Shown: piece by piece, positions 31,362 through 41,423 of the stretch
How positions within the stretch are numbered: the first letter of the stretch is position 1
How the letters are laid out: the number at the start of each line of letters is the position of its first letter
Source of the DNA: Symbiodinium natans
Taxonomy: Eukaryota > Sar > Dinophyceae > Suessiales > Symbiodiniaceae
Length of the DNA: 64,000 bases
Direction: 5' to 3'
Assembly (NCBI GenBank): GCA_905221605.1
Contig: CAJNDS010002611.1
Coordinates: 278,202 to 342,201 of the forward strand
Translations under genes and position numbers: made by a program
Notes under the pieces: generated by a model
Database searches by the model: none
Told to the model about the DNA's origin: nothing
What the model saw: the letters and a program-made list of their open reading frames with translations, nothing else

Positions 31362-33349
31362 TCACCCGACCTTGCCCCTCAGCCACAGAAGGTGCCGCTC
31401 CTTGAGGGCAGCCTTCCTGGCGACCTGCCAATGCTTGACACCAGGCAGGCAACTCTTCCAAAGGGTCTGAACCCGATGCATGGTGGACTCGCCCTTGAAG
31501 CACCAGACCATTGCTGGATGAATGCAGCCACTGAGCGACAGGCTGTGCAAAGCAAAGTGTGTCTTGCTTGTGAGGTTAAATAAGTGCCTCCCTGCAGCTT
31601 TGTAGTGCTGCTGCAAGCTGATGTGGAGCTGTGCCATCTGCAGGCCGCAGAGCAGAGCCTGCCGTGCTTCCTGCTCAGGCAAAGCCAGGTACCCATGCCT
31701 TGGCGAAAACGTGTCTAACTTCTCAGACAAACGACAATTCAAACGGAGAAAGAGCAGAATCTGCTTGTGCTGGTAGTTCTCTTCGTCCATCTCCTGCTGA
31801 AAAAATGCTAGAAGGGCAGTGTCCAAGCTTTGCACATCCGATGCCCTGCCACGAATCTTTGGGAAACCTTTCTTGGGCTGTATCATCGTAAGTTTGAGGA
31901 GCTTTTGCTTGAACTTGTATCTGGTGCCATGTTCTCGCTGGTAATTCTTGATGAAGGAATCGATATGCTTCAGCCTTTCAGCCTCTGTGCCTTCCAAGCA
32001 ATCCGAGAAAACGAGAGAGAGCACGGAGCCATATGCATACTGCAACCATCCAAGAAACATGCAATGCATATAGTCCATAGAAAGACACAGCCCATTGAAG
32101 CCCGGCAATTGGAATAAGGCACAAGCCGAATCCCAGTGTGTCTTCCAGTTGCTGGGCTTGAGGCCGGCGCTTTGCCACGGTGAACTCTCTCTGTTGTCCA
32201 TCCAGCTTAAGGGCCCTTTGAAACTTGCTCGGCAGAGGCAACAGGGTTTCTCATGGTTGTTCCACTTCGGCACTTGCAGCCATTTGGCATAGTAGTCGAG
32301 GTCGCCTGCCAACTGAACCAAGGCTCCAAAGTAACCGCCACAAAGCAAAGTCCCTGCTTTTGCTGCTTCTGCACTGCCCGGGGCATACCTGTTTGTATAC
32401 AGGAAAAGTGAAAAATGAAACTGCTTATATATATATATATACATATATGTGTGTATAGCTTTTACATGCGGAAACCCAAACACAAAACCCTTCACAAAGA
32501 AAAACAAAACCTACATATGACAAGCAAGTCGAGTTTCGGAGTGCCCTCCCAATCTTTCGTAGGCCACACCCCCTCATATATGATCCCAAAAGACCATGCG
32601 AGTATCTTCCAGAACGTGGCCATTGTGCCAGGAGCATCCTCGTCGTCACCAGCAATGAATTTTTCGAAGCACCCCCATATGTACAGGTTGGTGTCCTGCA
32701 CAGAGCGTCCTGCAAAAGTGGCCATGAGGGAATTCCAGGAAAATGCCAGTGCCGAGCGGCACCATATCTTCCCCACCCCCAGCACAGGAACCTCGTCGCC
32801 GTGCATGGCCAATGGAATGCACCGGTTCCTGTACTGGGGGTGGGAAAGCAGAGGGTGGCCCTCCATGCAGGGATGCTTCCGGAAACAATCCCAGAAGGCA
32901 GCCAACCGGCTCGGGTCCGGCAGCACGGAGGTAACCCACCCTGTGCCATTGGAAAACATATGGGCCATCATTTCGTGGGGCAGCAGAAGCAATGACGTGG
33001 GCTGGCCTGGCACCTGTCCCGCAAGAGGGATGTCGAACTCTTTGGGTGTGGGAAGGTCGGCTTGTTTGGCCAGCAGGCCGTCGATCGACTTTTGCAGGTT
33101 CTTACCATGCTTGATCTTGGCCAGCTTCTCCAAATCAGGAAACACGGTACCTTCGCGAGAGAGGCCCATATCGGCAACAGCTGCTGTTGCAATTGCATGA
33201 CACACTGCAGCCGACATAAGGCCCTGTGCGAGGTATGTCATCAGCAGATCATGCAGAGCACTGATGCTTGTCTTTGAAGCCTCAGCCTGGCTCTGTCGTT
33301 GTTGAATGCCACCTTTTCGTCGTTTTCTCGCGGGGCCGGCATCATCCAT
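31362..33349 (-). CDS. Transposase-like protein of the giant element
   Basis: Exon A 33349-32526 and exon B 32388-31362 are joined by a 137-base GC-AG intron. The lengths (824+1027) give 616 codons plus stop. It starts MDDAGPARKRRKGGIQQRQS, a likely nuclear localisation signal. Exon A has CIPLAMHGDEVPVLGVGKIW and FWKILAWSFGIIYEGVWPTK. Exon B has DLDYYAKWLQVPKWNNHEKP then CCLCRA, LSMDYMHCMFLGWLQYAYGS, and WCFKGESTMHRVQTLWKSC. These match a transposase-like family abundant in dinoflagellate genomes and distantly reminiscent of TNP2/CACTA transposases. Inferred DDE residues are Asp of HGDEV, Asp of MDYMH and Glu of FKGES; CCLC may bind zinc. The intron holds a TATATA microsatellite. The C-terminus could extend through a further exon, since GTCGGG after LRGK is a possible donor. 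Confidence 0.8.
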
Positions 33350-33504
33350 GTTATCGTACAAGAAGATGTTGCAAAATGATCTCGAAAGGAAAAGATCTCG
33401 AAAGGAAACGGTTTTCTTGCTGTATATCACACAAAACATGAAACTCTCAAGATGTAATTCTGAAGAAAACAAACTTCCAAAGCTCCCACATGAAACATAA
33501 CTAC

Positions 33505-33571
33505 AGGTTTAGGGTTTAGGGTTTATATAGGGTATATAGGCTTATGTTTTTAAGGTTTAGGGTTTAGGGTT
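33505..33571 (+). repeat. Telomere-like TTTAGGG block 2
   Basis: Two short TTTAGGG runs separated by TATATAGGGTATATAGG, in the 350-bp gap between the stop of the 461-aa gene (33,702) and the transposase start (33,349). Confidence 0.9.
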
Positions 33572-33701
33572 GCACAAAGACATGTCTTTTGCACGGCTTT
33601 CTCTAGCACAGTCGCCTATATAGTTCTGGAGATCCAAAATCCCTGTGTGCAAGCGAATGCAAAAACCGCACACACCATCAAAATCTGGGCAGGCTCCACT
33701 C

Positions 33702-35594
33702 CTAGGCTTTGCGAGCACTGACGACAGAGTGCTGTGCCTTGACAGCAGCGAATTGCTCTTCAAGTTGCTCGGCCTTTGTGCCAAACTCCAGCATCATTTC
33801 ATCGTACTTCAGGGTCGTGATCTCTGAGCCATCCGGTAGCTCCTATTTGTGTGTGTGCTTTGTTCCTTATACAAAACATGCAGTCTCTTTCTCACATATC
33901 AGAAATACAAATGCTTATAGGCCTGCCATGTATGGATGTGATCAATCTTGACCTTCTCGCTCGTGGCCGCCTGGACGATGATCTTCCTTATAGTGTGTCG
34001 TCGTGGCTCGGGGCTGCTGTTCTGTTGGGGTTGGGGCGTAAATCGTTGCGAGGTTGTGGGATAACACAGAGACAAATACCGGGTTCGGACTTTAAATTTT
34101 CAACCTAAACCCGAAACCCTAAACCTTACACCCTAAACCCTAAACCCTAAACCCTCAACCCTCAACCCTAGACCCTAAACCCTAGACCCTAAACCCTAAA
34201 CCCTCAACCCTAAACCCTAAACCCTAACCCCCCCCCCCAAACAATTAGATGGGGTGTGGGGTTTTACTCGTTTTCGCAAAACAAAGCAAAAAGCAGAGCA
34301 AAGCTGGTCTCGTGTAAGTGTAAATAAAACTAAAACAGCAAGGGCTCGCCTGATCGTAAAACTTGTCCTCCTTGGTCAATCCTGTCAGCAGCTTCTGTGC
34401 CGAGTTCTTGATCTGCTCGAAGGCTTTCTGCGCCATGTGCAGTTGCTGCTTGGCCATCTCCCAATCCTTCGACGAGAGAGACTGGGGCTGCTGGTCCATG
34501 ATAGCCAAGGGCACCTTCTTCTCGCTGCTGCTGGAGGCTGTGGCCTTGGGGGAACTGCTGGCCTTCCGAAACAACCCGATGCTCCACTTGTCGGCAACAG
34601 CTGCCACCAAGCCCTGCTGCTCCTTGCTAATTTTGCCGGCTGTCTCGGTTACACTGGCAGCCTTCTTGGCTTTTGTCTCACTGTGCTCGGCCGTATCCCA
34701 CCCGTACTTGCACGTGCCATTCTCGTCGGTCACTTCGTAAAACTCTCCCGCCTGGAGCCCGGCTTGGAAAGCATCCTCTGTGAGGTTGAACTTACCACAG
34801 AAGAGTGTTTTGGATAAGGTCTTTGTTGCTTTCTTGGACTGGATCTTCGTCCAGGTCTCTTGCATCTCCTTGAACATCGGCTTGTTCAGGTTCACGACCA
34901 GCTTCTGATCCTTTGTGCGATCGAGGCACATGTTCACGAGCTTTCGCTGCTGCTCCACACGCCCCACCTTCATGGAGAGCGTTTCGCGGTATTTTGCCGC
35001 GAGCCAGTCGGGCAACTGGTTGTTCTGGTACATCTGCTTAAATTTAAAATCTTTCGCTCGGTCTTTCTTCGTCTGGGTCTCGGGGTCCGTGTTGAACACA
35101 TCGATCTCTTCGTCGACCTCTGCCGCCTCCTCTTCGCCGCCCTCTTCCTCGGCATCTTCCTTCTCGGCAAACAAGGGTGTGGCCCATGAGGAAATCACCT
35201 TGCTCTTCTTGTCAGAGGTACTCTTGCTCTTGTCAGAGGTACCCTTGTTCTTGCTCTTCTCAGAGGTACCCTTGCCCTTGTCGTCGTCGGCTGTTCGCTT
35301 CTGGCTTTGTGGAGCTGCAGAGGGCTTCTTGAGAACCAGGTTCTTTGCTTTGGCCTTGGCTATCTGTTTGGGCTGGACCTTGTCCTTCATCTTTGCCTCC
35401 GCATTCTTCTTGGGCTTCGCCGTGGTCTTCGCTGCTGGCTCTTTGGCGGCTGGTTTCTTCTGAGGCTGTGGGTCTTCCTCGGCATCGACATCGGTCTTCG
35501 CTGCTTTGGCGGCTGGTTTCTTCCGAGGCTGCGGTGGGACTTCCTCGACTTCGACATCCGTCGGCACAGGCATTGCCGGCTCCTCGTCCGACAT
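33702..35594 (-). CDS. Element protein, 461 aa: acidic/Lys-rich N-terminus, conserved core, coiled coil
   Basis: Exon 1 is 35594-34350 (415 codons) and exon 2 is 33842-33702 (46 codons plus stop). The 507-base intron is GC-AG, phase 0, and contains a telomere-like block. It starts MSDEEPAMPVPTDVEVEEVP. Residues about 20-180 are Lys/Ala/Pro/Asp/Glu low complexity with KKPAAK repeats. The core, about 195-320, includes NNQLPDWLAAKYRETLSMKV, LFCGKFNLTEDAFQAGLQAG and FYEVTDENGTCKYGWDTAEH. This core recurs in Lys-rich proteins I know from dinoflagellate gene sets, without a named function. The C-terminal exon, ELPDGSEITTLKYDEMMLEF then GTKAEQLEEQFAAVKAQHSV, is a coiled coil. By composition it is a nuclear, possibly DNA-binding accessory protein of the element. 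Confidence 0.75.
34105..34232 (+). repeat. Telomere-like CCCTAAA block 3 (inside an intron)
   Basis: About 18 units of CCCTAAA with CTCAACC and CTAGACC variants, ending in a C10 run. It sits inside the 34,349-33,843 intron of the 461-aa gene, so on the sense strand it reads TTTAGGG. Confidence 0.95.
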
Positions 35595-35684
35595 GTGTTC
35601 TTCACGAACACACAAAAGCAATCACTTCAAATGGAGCACACAGTGCTGTGGTCATGAAGCAACTGCGTGCCAAAAGGAAAAGCT

Positions 35685-35840
35685 TGCGCTCTCACATGTA
35701 AAACTACCCATGCTCTACAAAAGCGCACAAACACCACAGAATCTTTTAGATAAAGTGTTCCGGGTTTCAGTATAACATCGTGAGTGCTCGAAGGAAAAGC
35801 TTGTGGTCTCACATGTAAAACTACCAGTCACATGTAAAAC
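35685..35840 (-). promoter_or_regulatory. TTTTACATGTGAGA motifs upstream of the 461-aa gene
   Basis: On the - strand TTTTACATGTGAGAGC lies about 95 bases before the start codon, and two more copies lie near 35,802-35,835 (TAGTTTTACATGTGA). The same motif precedes the other element genes, so a promoter or transposase-binding role is inferred. Confidence 0.5.
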
Positions 35841-35929
35841 TTTCGAGCCTGGTTTAGGGCTCGGGGCCCAGAGAATTTGTCAGTGCACACCACTATGCCC
35901 GAACCTTTTTATAAAAAATAATCGTTTAT

Positions 35930-36200
35930 TTTTGATTTTATTTTCTTTTTTTGTTATTTTTTTGTTGTTTTAATATGAATTTCTTATGAATTCTTTATGC
36001 GTTTTTTATGTTGTTTTTATGTCGTTTATAAAACTTCATAAAAAACACATAGAACCTATGCATTTTTTATGCGTTTCTTATGAAGTTTATAAAACAACAT
36101 AAAAACAACACAAGAACCGCATAAAGAATTCATAATAAATTCATATGATTTTTTTAAAAAAATGCAAATTTTTTAAAAAAAAATAACGAAAAAAATCCAA
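35930..36200. repeat. AT-rich foldback (imperfect palindrome)
   Basis: The left arm (AATATGAATTTCTTATGAAT, TCTTTATGCG, GTTGTTTTTATG, about 35,972-36,045) is the inverted counterpart of the right arm (ATGCGTTTCTTATGAAG, ACAACATAAAAACAAC, CGCATAAAGAATTCATAA, about 36,070-36,150), with the turn near TAGAACCTA at 36,050. Arms are about 80 bases and imperfect. It would form a long hairpin in single-stranded DNA or RNA. It may be a nested MITE. Confidence 0.8.
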
Positions 36201-36213
36201 AATGTGTATCACT

Positions 36214-36300
36214 AAACCCTGAAACCTAGGCCCTAGACTCCTAGACCACCGGAAACCCCTAAACCCGAAACACTAAATTTAAACCATGAAACACCCTAGA
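36214..36300 (+). repeat. Degenerate telomere-like CCCTAAA block 4
   Basis: CACTAAACCCTGAAACC, CCCTAGACTCC and ACCCCTAAACCC, a decayed C-rich strand block next to the foldback. Confidence 0.7.
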
Positions 36301-36339
36301 CGGTATATATAGAACCCCCAACCCCCCAAACGAAAGTAC

Positions 36340-36670
36340 ATGTGTATATGTATGTATGTATATGTATATATATATATGTATATGTATATGTACATATGCA
36401 TATATGCATATATGTATATATGTATATATGTATATATGTATATATGTATATATGTATATATGTATATATGTATATATGTATATATGTATATATGTATATA
36501 TGTATATATGTATATATGTATATATGTATATATGTATATGTATATATGTATATATGTATATATATATGTATATATGTATATATGTATATATGTATATATG
36601 TATATATGTATATATGTATATATGTATATATGTATATATGCATATATGCATATATGTACATATGTATATG
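36340..36670. repeat. (TATATATG)n microsatellite
   Basis: About 330 bp of TATATATG/TATATGTA units. It is followed at 36,685-36,790 by four copies of an ATCRCATGTAAATC / ATGGGGAGCATC unit that contains the CACATGTAAA core seen elsewhere in the element. Confidence 0.95.
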
Positions 36671-36796
36671 TGATGGGGACCATCGCAAGTAAATCACATG
36701 TAATGGGGAGCATCACATGTAAATCACATGTAATGGGGAGCATCACATGTAAATCGGAACCATCGCATGTAACGGGGACCATCGCAGGTAATGCAT

Positions 36797-37000
36797 GGGT
36801 TTAGGGGGTTTAGGGGATTCAGGGTTTAGGTTTATAGTGTTTAGGGTTTCGGGTTTAGGATTAAGGGTTTAGGGTTTAGGGTTTAGGGTTTTAGGGTTTA
36901 GGGTTTAGGGTTTAGGATTAAGGGTTTAGGGTTTAGGGTTTAGGGTGTTAGGGTTTTAGGGTAGGGCTTTTAGGGTTTAAGGTTCAAGGCTTGGGTTTGG
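36797..37000 (+). repeat. Telomere-like TTTAGGG block 5
   Basis: About 200 bp of TTTAGGG with GTTTAGGATTAAGG variants, immediately 3' of the RS-domain gene stop at 37,047. Confidence 0.95.
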
Positions 37001-37046
37001 GGCTTATTTCGGGGTGAACGGTTTCGCTCTTTTTGGCTGCTGGCGA

Positions 37047-38777
37047 TCACCGTACCCGCTTGTACTTGCCGTGCTTCACACGGAAGGTGACCAGTCGCGA
37101 AGAGCTGGAGCTTCGTCGCCGCCTGCTTCGCCTGCTCCTGCTTCGCCTGCTCCGTCTGCTCCGCCTGCTGCCTCGCCTGCTTCGCGAGCTCGAAGAGGGC
37201 CTTCGCGATCTGTGTCTCCGGTGCTTCTCCTTTTTGGACTTCTCCGAGCTTTCCTGCTCTCCCTCCTCCTCCTCCTCCGACTGGCTGCCGTCTTCGTTGG
37301 CCTTGTCCTTCTCGGCCTCGTCGTCCTGCTGGGCCTCATCGTTGGGCTCCTCGTCGTCGTCCTGCACCTCTTCTAGCCCAGCAGCACGGAGTTTCTCGAT
37401 CTCGCAGGTAAGATGCTTGGTGGCCTCGCCCTCGACCTCCTTGCTCTCGTCCTCGCCCTCCATGGGGATAATCTCGTAGGGATCCTGAGTTGTTTCTTGT
37501 GTTATATTAAACTGTTGTTTTTTTTGTTTATGTCGGGTTTAAAAAGAGAAGCCATCGCAGAAAACGGAAAAAGTTGACATATGTTTTTAGGGTTTAGGGT
37601 TTAGGGTTTAGGGTTTAGGGTTTTTAGGGTTTTTAGGGTTTAGGGTTTAGGGTTTAGGGTATATATATATATATACTTGAGGTTCGGACACACAAAAGAC
37701 AAAACTGTTGGTCCACCAGAACTCAAGAAAACATTCTCACTGTGAAGGAACCAAGGCACGAAGTGCACCACATCCTCCACATCCTCATCCAGCTGTGGTG
37801 GCGGCGGCGGAAAAGCCGGCCAGGACGGCAACACCGGGGGTGGTGGCAGCGGCACGTTGATCCAAGGGGCAGCTGACGGCACTCCAGGCCCAGCTTCTGC
37901 CGACACCTTCGGCTTGGGGTCCTCCGCCCACGAAGCTGCAAGAACTTTGCCACTGCAGATCTCCGGCAGGAACACCTGGTCGAGCTGGGCGATGGCATAG
38001 CCGGCATCCTCCTGGTGCTCCTTTTGGTATTAAAGGGTCTAGGGTTTAGGGTTTATATAGGGTTTCGGGTTTAGGTTTTAAGGTTTATATAGGGTTTATA
38101 GGGTTTAGACACGGTTTAAGGTTTAGGGTTAAGACACTCGCAAGTAATTTACTCTTGGCTTTATGTCTTGTCTGCGACGGAAAGAAAGACCTTTATATAC
38201 ATGTATACATTTCTATATATATATATATACCTACATATACATGCACACATAGACCTAAGTTTTCCTTGTGAGGCTTCATACATATAATGGTTCCAAACGG
38301 TATGTATATGTATGTATATATATATAATAAAGGGTTTATACATAAGCTCAAGGGTTCCAGGCTTGTATAGGGTTTCCTATCACAAGAAAATAAAAAAACA
38401 CATGCTTTCTGCTTGACCAGCGGCGAAACTGAGGAACATGGAACAATGGTCCGAACGCTTTCGGCCCTCAGCCCAGTACTTGTCACGGACCAGCTGGATG
38501 TCCAAGCAGTTGTTGACACCGAGCCGCTCCAGACATGATCGCACTGCCTTGGATGGGTTGGCATCAATGAGAAAAGAACAAACCAAAAAGCTTCAGGTAA
38601 AAGTGTTGATTGAGGTAAAGCGAATCAAGTTCAGCGGGATTGTGTGGTGCTTCAGTGTCTATATAGGGCTTAGGCTTAGGGTTTTGTTTCTTCTATATAA
38701 GTCTGTAACCGAGGCACCCACTTCTTCACGTCGTACCACACGTTTTTGCAGTAGACTCGCGAGGTTTTCTGTGCCAT
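37047..38777 (-). CDS. Element protein, 336 aa, with C-terminal acidic and RS domains
   Basis: Exons 38777-38710, 38590-38413, 38020-37694 and 37484-37047 (68+178+327+438 bases) give 336 codons plus stop, and every phase closes. The introns start GT, GC and GT. It begins MAQKTSRVYCKNVWYDVKKW then VPRFLVCSFLIDANPSKAVR and CLERLGVNNCLDIQLVRDKY. A Pro-rich hinge follows (NVPLPPPPVLPSWPAFPPPP), then an acidic stretch (EEVQDDDEEPNDEAQQDDEA) and an Arg/Ser tail (RSRRPSSSSRSRRGSRRSRR). The tail resembles SR splicing factors, so a nuclear, RNA- or splicing-related role is inferred; no RRM is visible. Two of the introns hold telomere-like blocks. I did not recognise the N-terminal domain. Confidence 0.75.
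37583..37661 (+). repeat. Telomere-like TTTAGGG block 6 (inside an intron)
   Basis: Eight or so TTTAGGG units followed by TATATATATATA, within the 37,693-37,485 intron of the RS-domain gene. Confidence 0.95.
38035..38135 (+). repeat. Telomere-like TTTAGGG block 7 (inside an intron)
   Basis: Degenerate GTTTAGGG/GTTTATATAGGG units within the 38,412-38,021 intron of the RS-domain gene. That intron also holds TATATA runs near 38,217 and 38,315. A still weaker block (GGCTTAGGCTTAGGG, 38,665-38,685) sits in the first intron. Confidence 0.9.
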
Positions 38778-39297
38778 GGCTCCTCTTCTAGGCCTCTGTG
38801 TAATTTGCAACAGCTTATGTATACCTCTATATACTATCTGTCGTCTCCAGCTCCAGAGATGCTTTCTCTTTCTCATATAAATGCCGTCGTGTCTAAAACA
38901 TGTATCCTCCTCATCTGCAGACCATCACACAAAAGACTCGAAAGTACACCAAAAGGAAACTCGACCACTCACAGCTTCAGCAAGCCTGACACATGAGTAA
39001 ACTTCGCACACAAGCCTATGCACATGCACAAGTAAAAACTGATGTGCGAAAGCAGCTGAGGGATCACATATAGGGCTTCTAAGGTTGGGGTTTCAGAATG
39101 ACATGCACACAAGTAAAAAGAAGATGTGCGAAAGCAGCTGAGGGATTATGTAGGGCTTATGGGGTGTATAGGAGAGGTTCTGGGGGTTTCGGGGTTCAGA
39201 GGTTGTGCACAAGTGCTAAAAACAGCTGAGGGATTATGTAGAGCTTATATATAAGGTACACAGAGGAGGCTCTAAAATGTTTCGGGCTTAAGAGGCT

Positions 39298-39440
39298 ATG
39301 CTAGGGTTTAGGGTTTATATAGGGTATAGGGTATAGGGTTTAGGGTTTAGGGTTTAGGGTTTAGGGTTTAGGGTTTAGGGTTTAGCGTTTAGGCTTTAGG
39401 TTTTAGGGTTTAGGGTTTATAGGGTTTAGTTTAGGGTTTT
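39298..39440 (+). repeat. Telomere-like TTTAGGG block 8
   Basis: About 15 TTTAGGG units with TATAGGG variants, in the gap between the 512-aa gene (stop 39,637) and the RS-domain gene (start 38,777). The gap also has repeated GTGCGAAAGCAGCTGAGGGA units at 39,046, 39,126 and a variant at 39,218. Confidence 0.95.
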
Positions 39441-39636
39441 GTCTTCAAAAGTGTTTCTGGGCGCAATGCGACATCTTCGCTTTCTCGGCACATCTTCCGT
39501 GTGTGTCTGTATATCTACCCCACTGAGACCCATTGTGTGCACACACACATCGAGACTGAAATCGATACGTCGATCGAAAACAGCAGGATTGGCTTCGTGA
39601 ACGGCGAAGCTATCTAAAGATCCATGCCAGATTCTC

Positions 39637-41313
39637 TCAGGCATTCAACTTCGAAACAATGTCGATCCTACACTGGTAAAGCTCCAGCAAGGATTTCCCT
39701 TCCTTTACATGTGGCACAAGCTGCTCACAAATGGTGTGGTGCTTGGGGTGGCAGCTGCTGATGATGCTTCTCTTCTTGCCCATTGCATCGTAGTTCCGGA
39801 TGTAACTCTTCTGCTTGTAAAACTCGACTTTGCACTCGCCATACGTGGTAGCTTCGAACACATAATTCACGGGAAGCTTGGGGAAAGGCACATCGCTCGC
39901 TGCGACCTCGGGGCCTTCCTTCTTCAACTTCTTGGCCTTCGGCATCTTCGCATCTGTCATCTCAGCCTTGGGCTTCTTGGGCTCTTCTTTTTTTGGGACA
40001 TTCTTCTTGGTCACTGCATCTTTCTTGTCGGTCTTCTTTTCGATCTTCGGCTGCTTCTTCTCGTTCTTCGCCTTCTTCTTCGCCAAGGCAACGTCGGGCA
40101 CCAAATTCATGGCTGCTGCAAGGATGTCCAGCTCGTTCTTGGAGGTCTTCGAGGCTTCGGGCTTGGAGGCCTGGGTTTGGGTCTTGGAGTCTCCAGGCTT
40201 CGCGATGTCGGGCTGGGAGCTTTTGGCCTTCGGCTTGCAAGTCTTGGCTTTGGCCTTGGACTTGCAGGACTTGGAACTGCCGGCCTTGGCCTTGGGACTG
40301 CAGGCCTTGGGTTTCAAGACCTTTGCTTTGGCCTTGCCTTTTGCCACACACTCGTCCTCGGAAGTTTTTTTGTGATCCTGCCTGCCAGTGCCCTGGTTGA
40401 TCTTGGCGAAAATCTGTGGCAACTGGGGAAGAGTCCATGGAACTCTCGCCGACGAGCTGGGTGTGGAGATGGGCTTGGCGATGGGCTGGGAGGTGGGCTG
40501 GGAGGTGGGCGGAGGAGCAGAGGTGACTGGGCTGACGAAGGCGGGCTGCGGCTCATACACCACCATGGTCGTGCATGGCCTGACTGGGCTTGCGTTTTCC
40601 TCTTCACCATCCGCTTCCCCTTCTTCCAACAAGGGCTTCGCATCACCAACAAGAAGCTCCATCGGCAGCTCCAGCTTGTCCAACGTGAGATTGATCTTCC
40701 TGCAAAAACAGGTTTGCTCTCTCTGTGTTTCTCTCTCATGTATAAGCAGTAAAAAAACAACGAAGAAGACAACCAACCACATATGAAACGAGACTATGCT
40801 CTAAACAACAAGCTTCATCTTCTCGTCGTCTGTGCACATACGAAGAACTTTTAGCTTCAAGGAGAGGTTCTGCTTGAGCTGCCGGAGGTGCGAGAGGAGC
40901 AGCCGAATGCTGAGGTCTATCCGGTCCAAGACATCAGACTCTGTCATCTTGCGAGTACAGATGCTCATGGTCTTGTCCTCGACAAGAGACTTCAAGGCCC
41001 GAAGCAGCTTCACAGATTGAAGCTTCGAATTTGGAGCTACTTCTAGGAGGTCGTACAGCAGTCCAATGCACTTCGAAAGCCAACTTCCGTTCGGTGGCGT
41101 GTGCCACGTAAAGGTGAGGGGTCCGCCAGGTGGCGGACACACCAGCGACCACATGTCGCTGCTCTTGTGAAACTCTAGATAGTTACGGAGTGGCCGCTTC
41201 AAGGATTCGACACTGATGCACGGGTCGGCTATGAGCCGGAAGTTCTTCTTGTTCGAGGTGGCTTTTGCTTCCATCTGTTGAATGGCTGCCATGGCCTTCG
41301 CTAGGCCTGCCAT
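39637..41313 (-). CDS. Element protein, 512 aa, Lys-rich
   Basis: Exon 1 is 41313-40838 and exon 2 is 40699-39637 (476+1063 bases), with a 138-base GT-AG intron in phase 2, giving 512 codons plus stop. The N-terminal part (MAGLAKAMAAIQQMEAKATS to about 158) is helical and ends LSIRLLLSHLRQLKQNLSLK. Then come an acidic segment (PLLEEGEADGEEENASPV) and a Pro/Ser linker. A Lys-rich stretch of about 150 residues with PKAK/KSKAK repeats follows (ECVAKGKAKAKVLKPKACSP). The C-terminal domain reads LPVNYVFEATTYGECKVEFY then KQKSYIRNYDAMGKKRSIIS, resembling a small C-terminal domain found in Lys-rich dinoflagellate proteins. The basic repeats resemble linker-histone tails, so non-specific DNA binding is plausible. 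A GTTTACTTGTGAAAGC motif lies about 110 bases upstream. Confidence 0.75.
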
Positions 41314-41423
41314 CTTTGCGAAGCAAAAACAAGGAAACAGCTTTCTGTCAGTCTCCACACACCACACCTTGATCACAAAAGCTTCTTGTCCACAAGCATG
41401 GAGTACAAAACGCTCGCAGATGC

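Noticed and set aside
32415-33200. A + strand gene inside the transposase region
   Set aside because: The - strand carries transposase motifs with consistent phases across the intron; the + strand frame has no motif.
36259-36804. Tyr/Ile/His-rich open frames on both strands
   Set aside because: Artefact of the TATATATG microsatellite.
30901-39440. A chromosome end
   Set aside because: The TTTAGGG blocks are interstitial, short, in both orientations, and flanked by genes and unique DNA on both sides.
39709-40752. A 347-codon + strand gene
   Set aside because: It is the antisense of the Lys-rich exon; its Leu/Gly bias is the complement of Lys/Ala/Pro codons.
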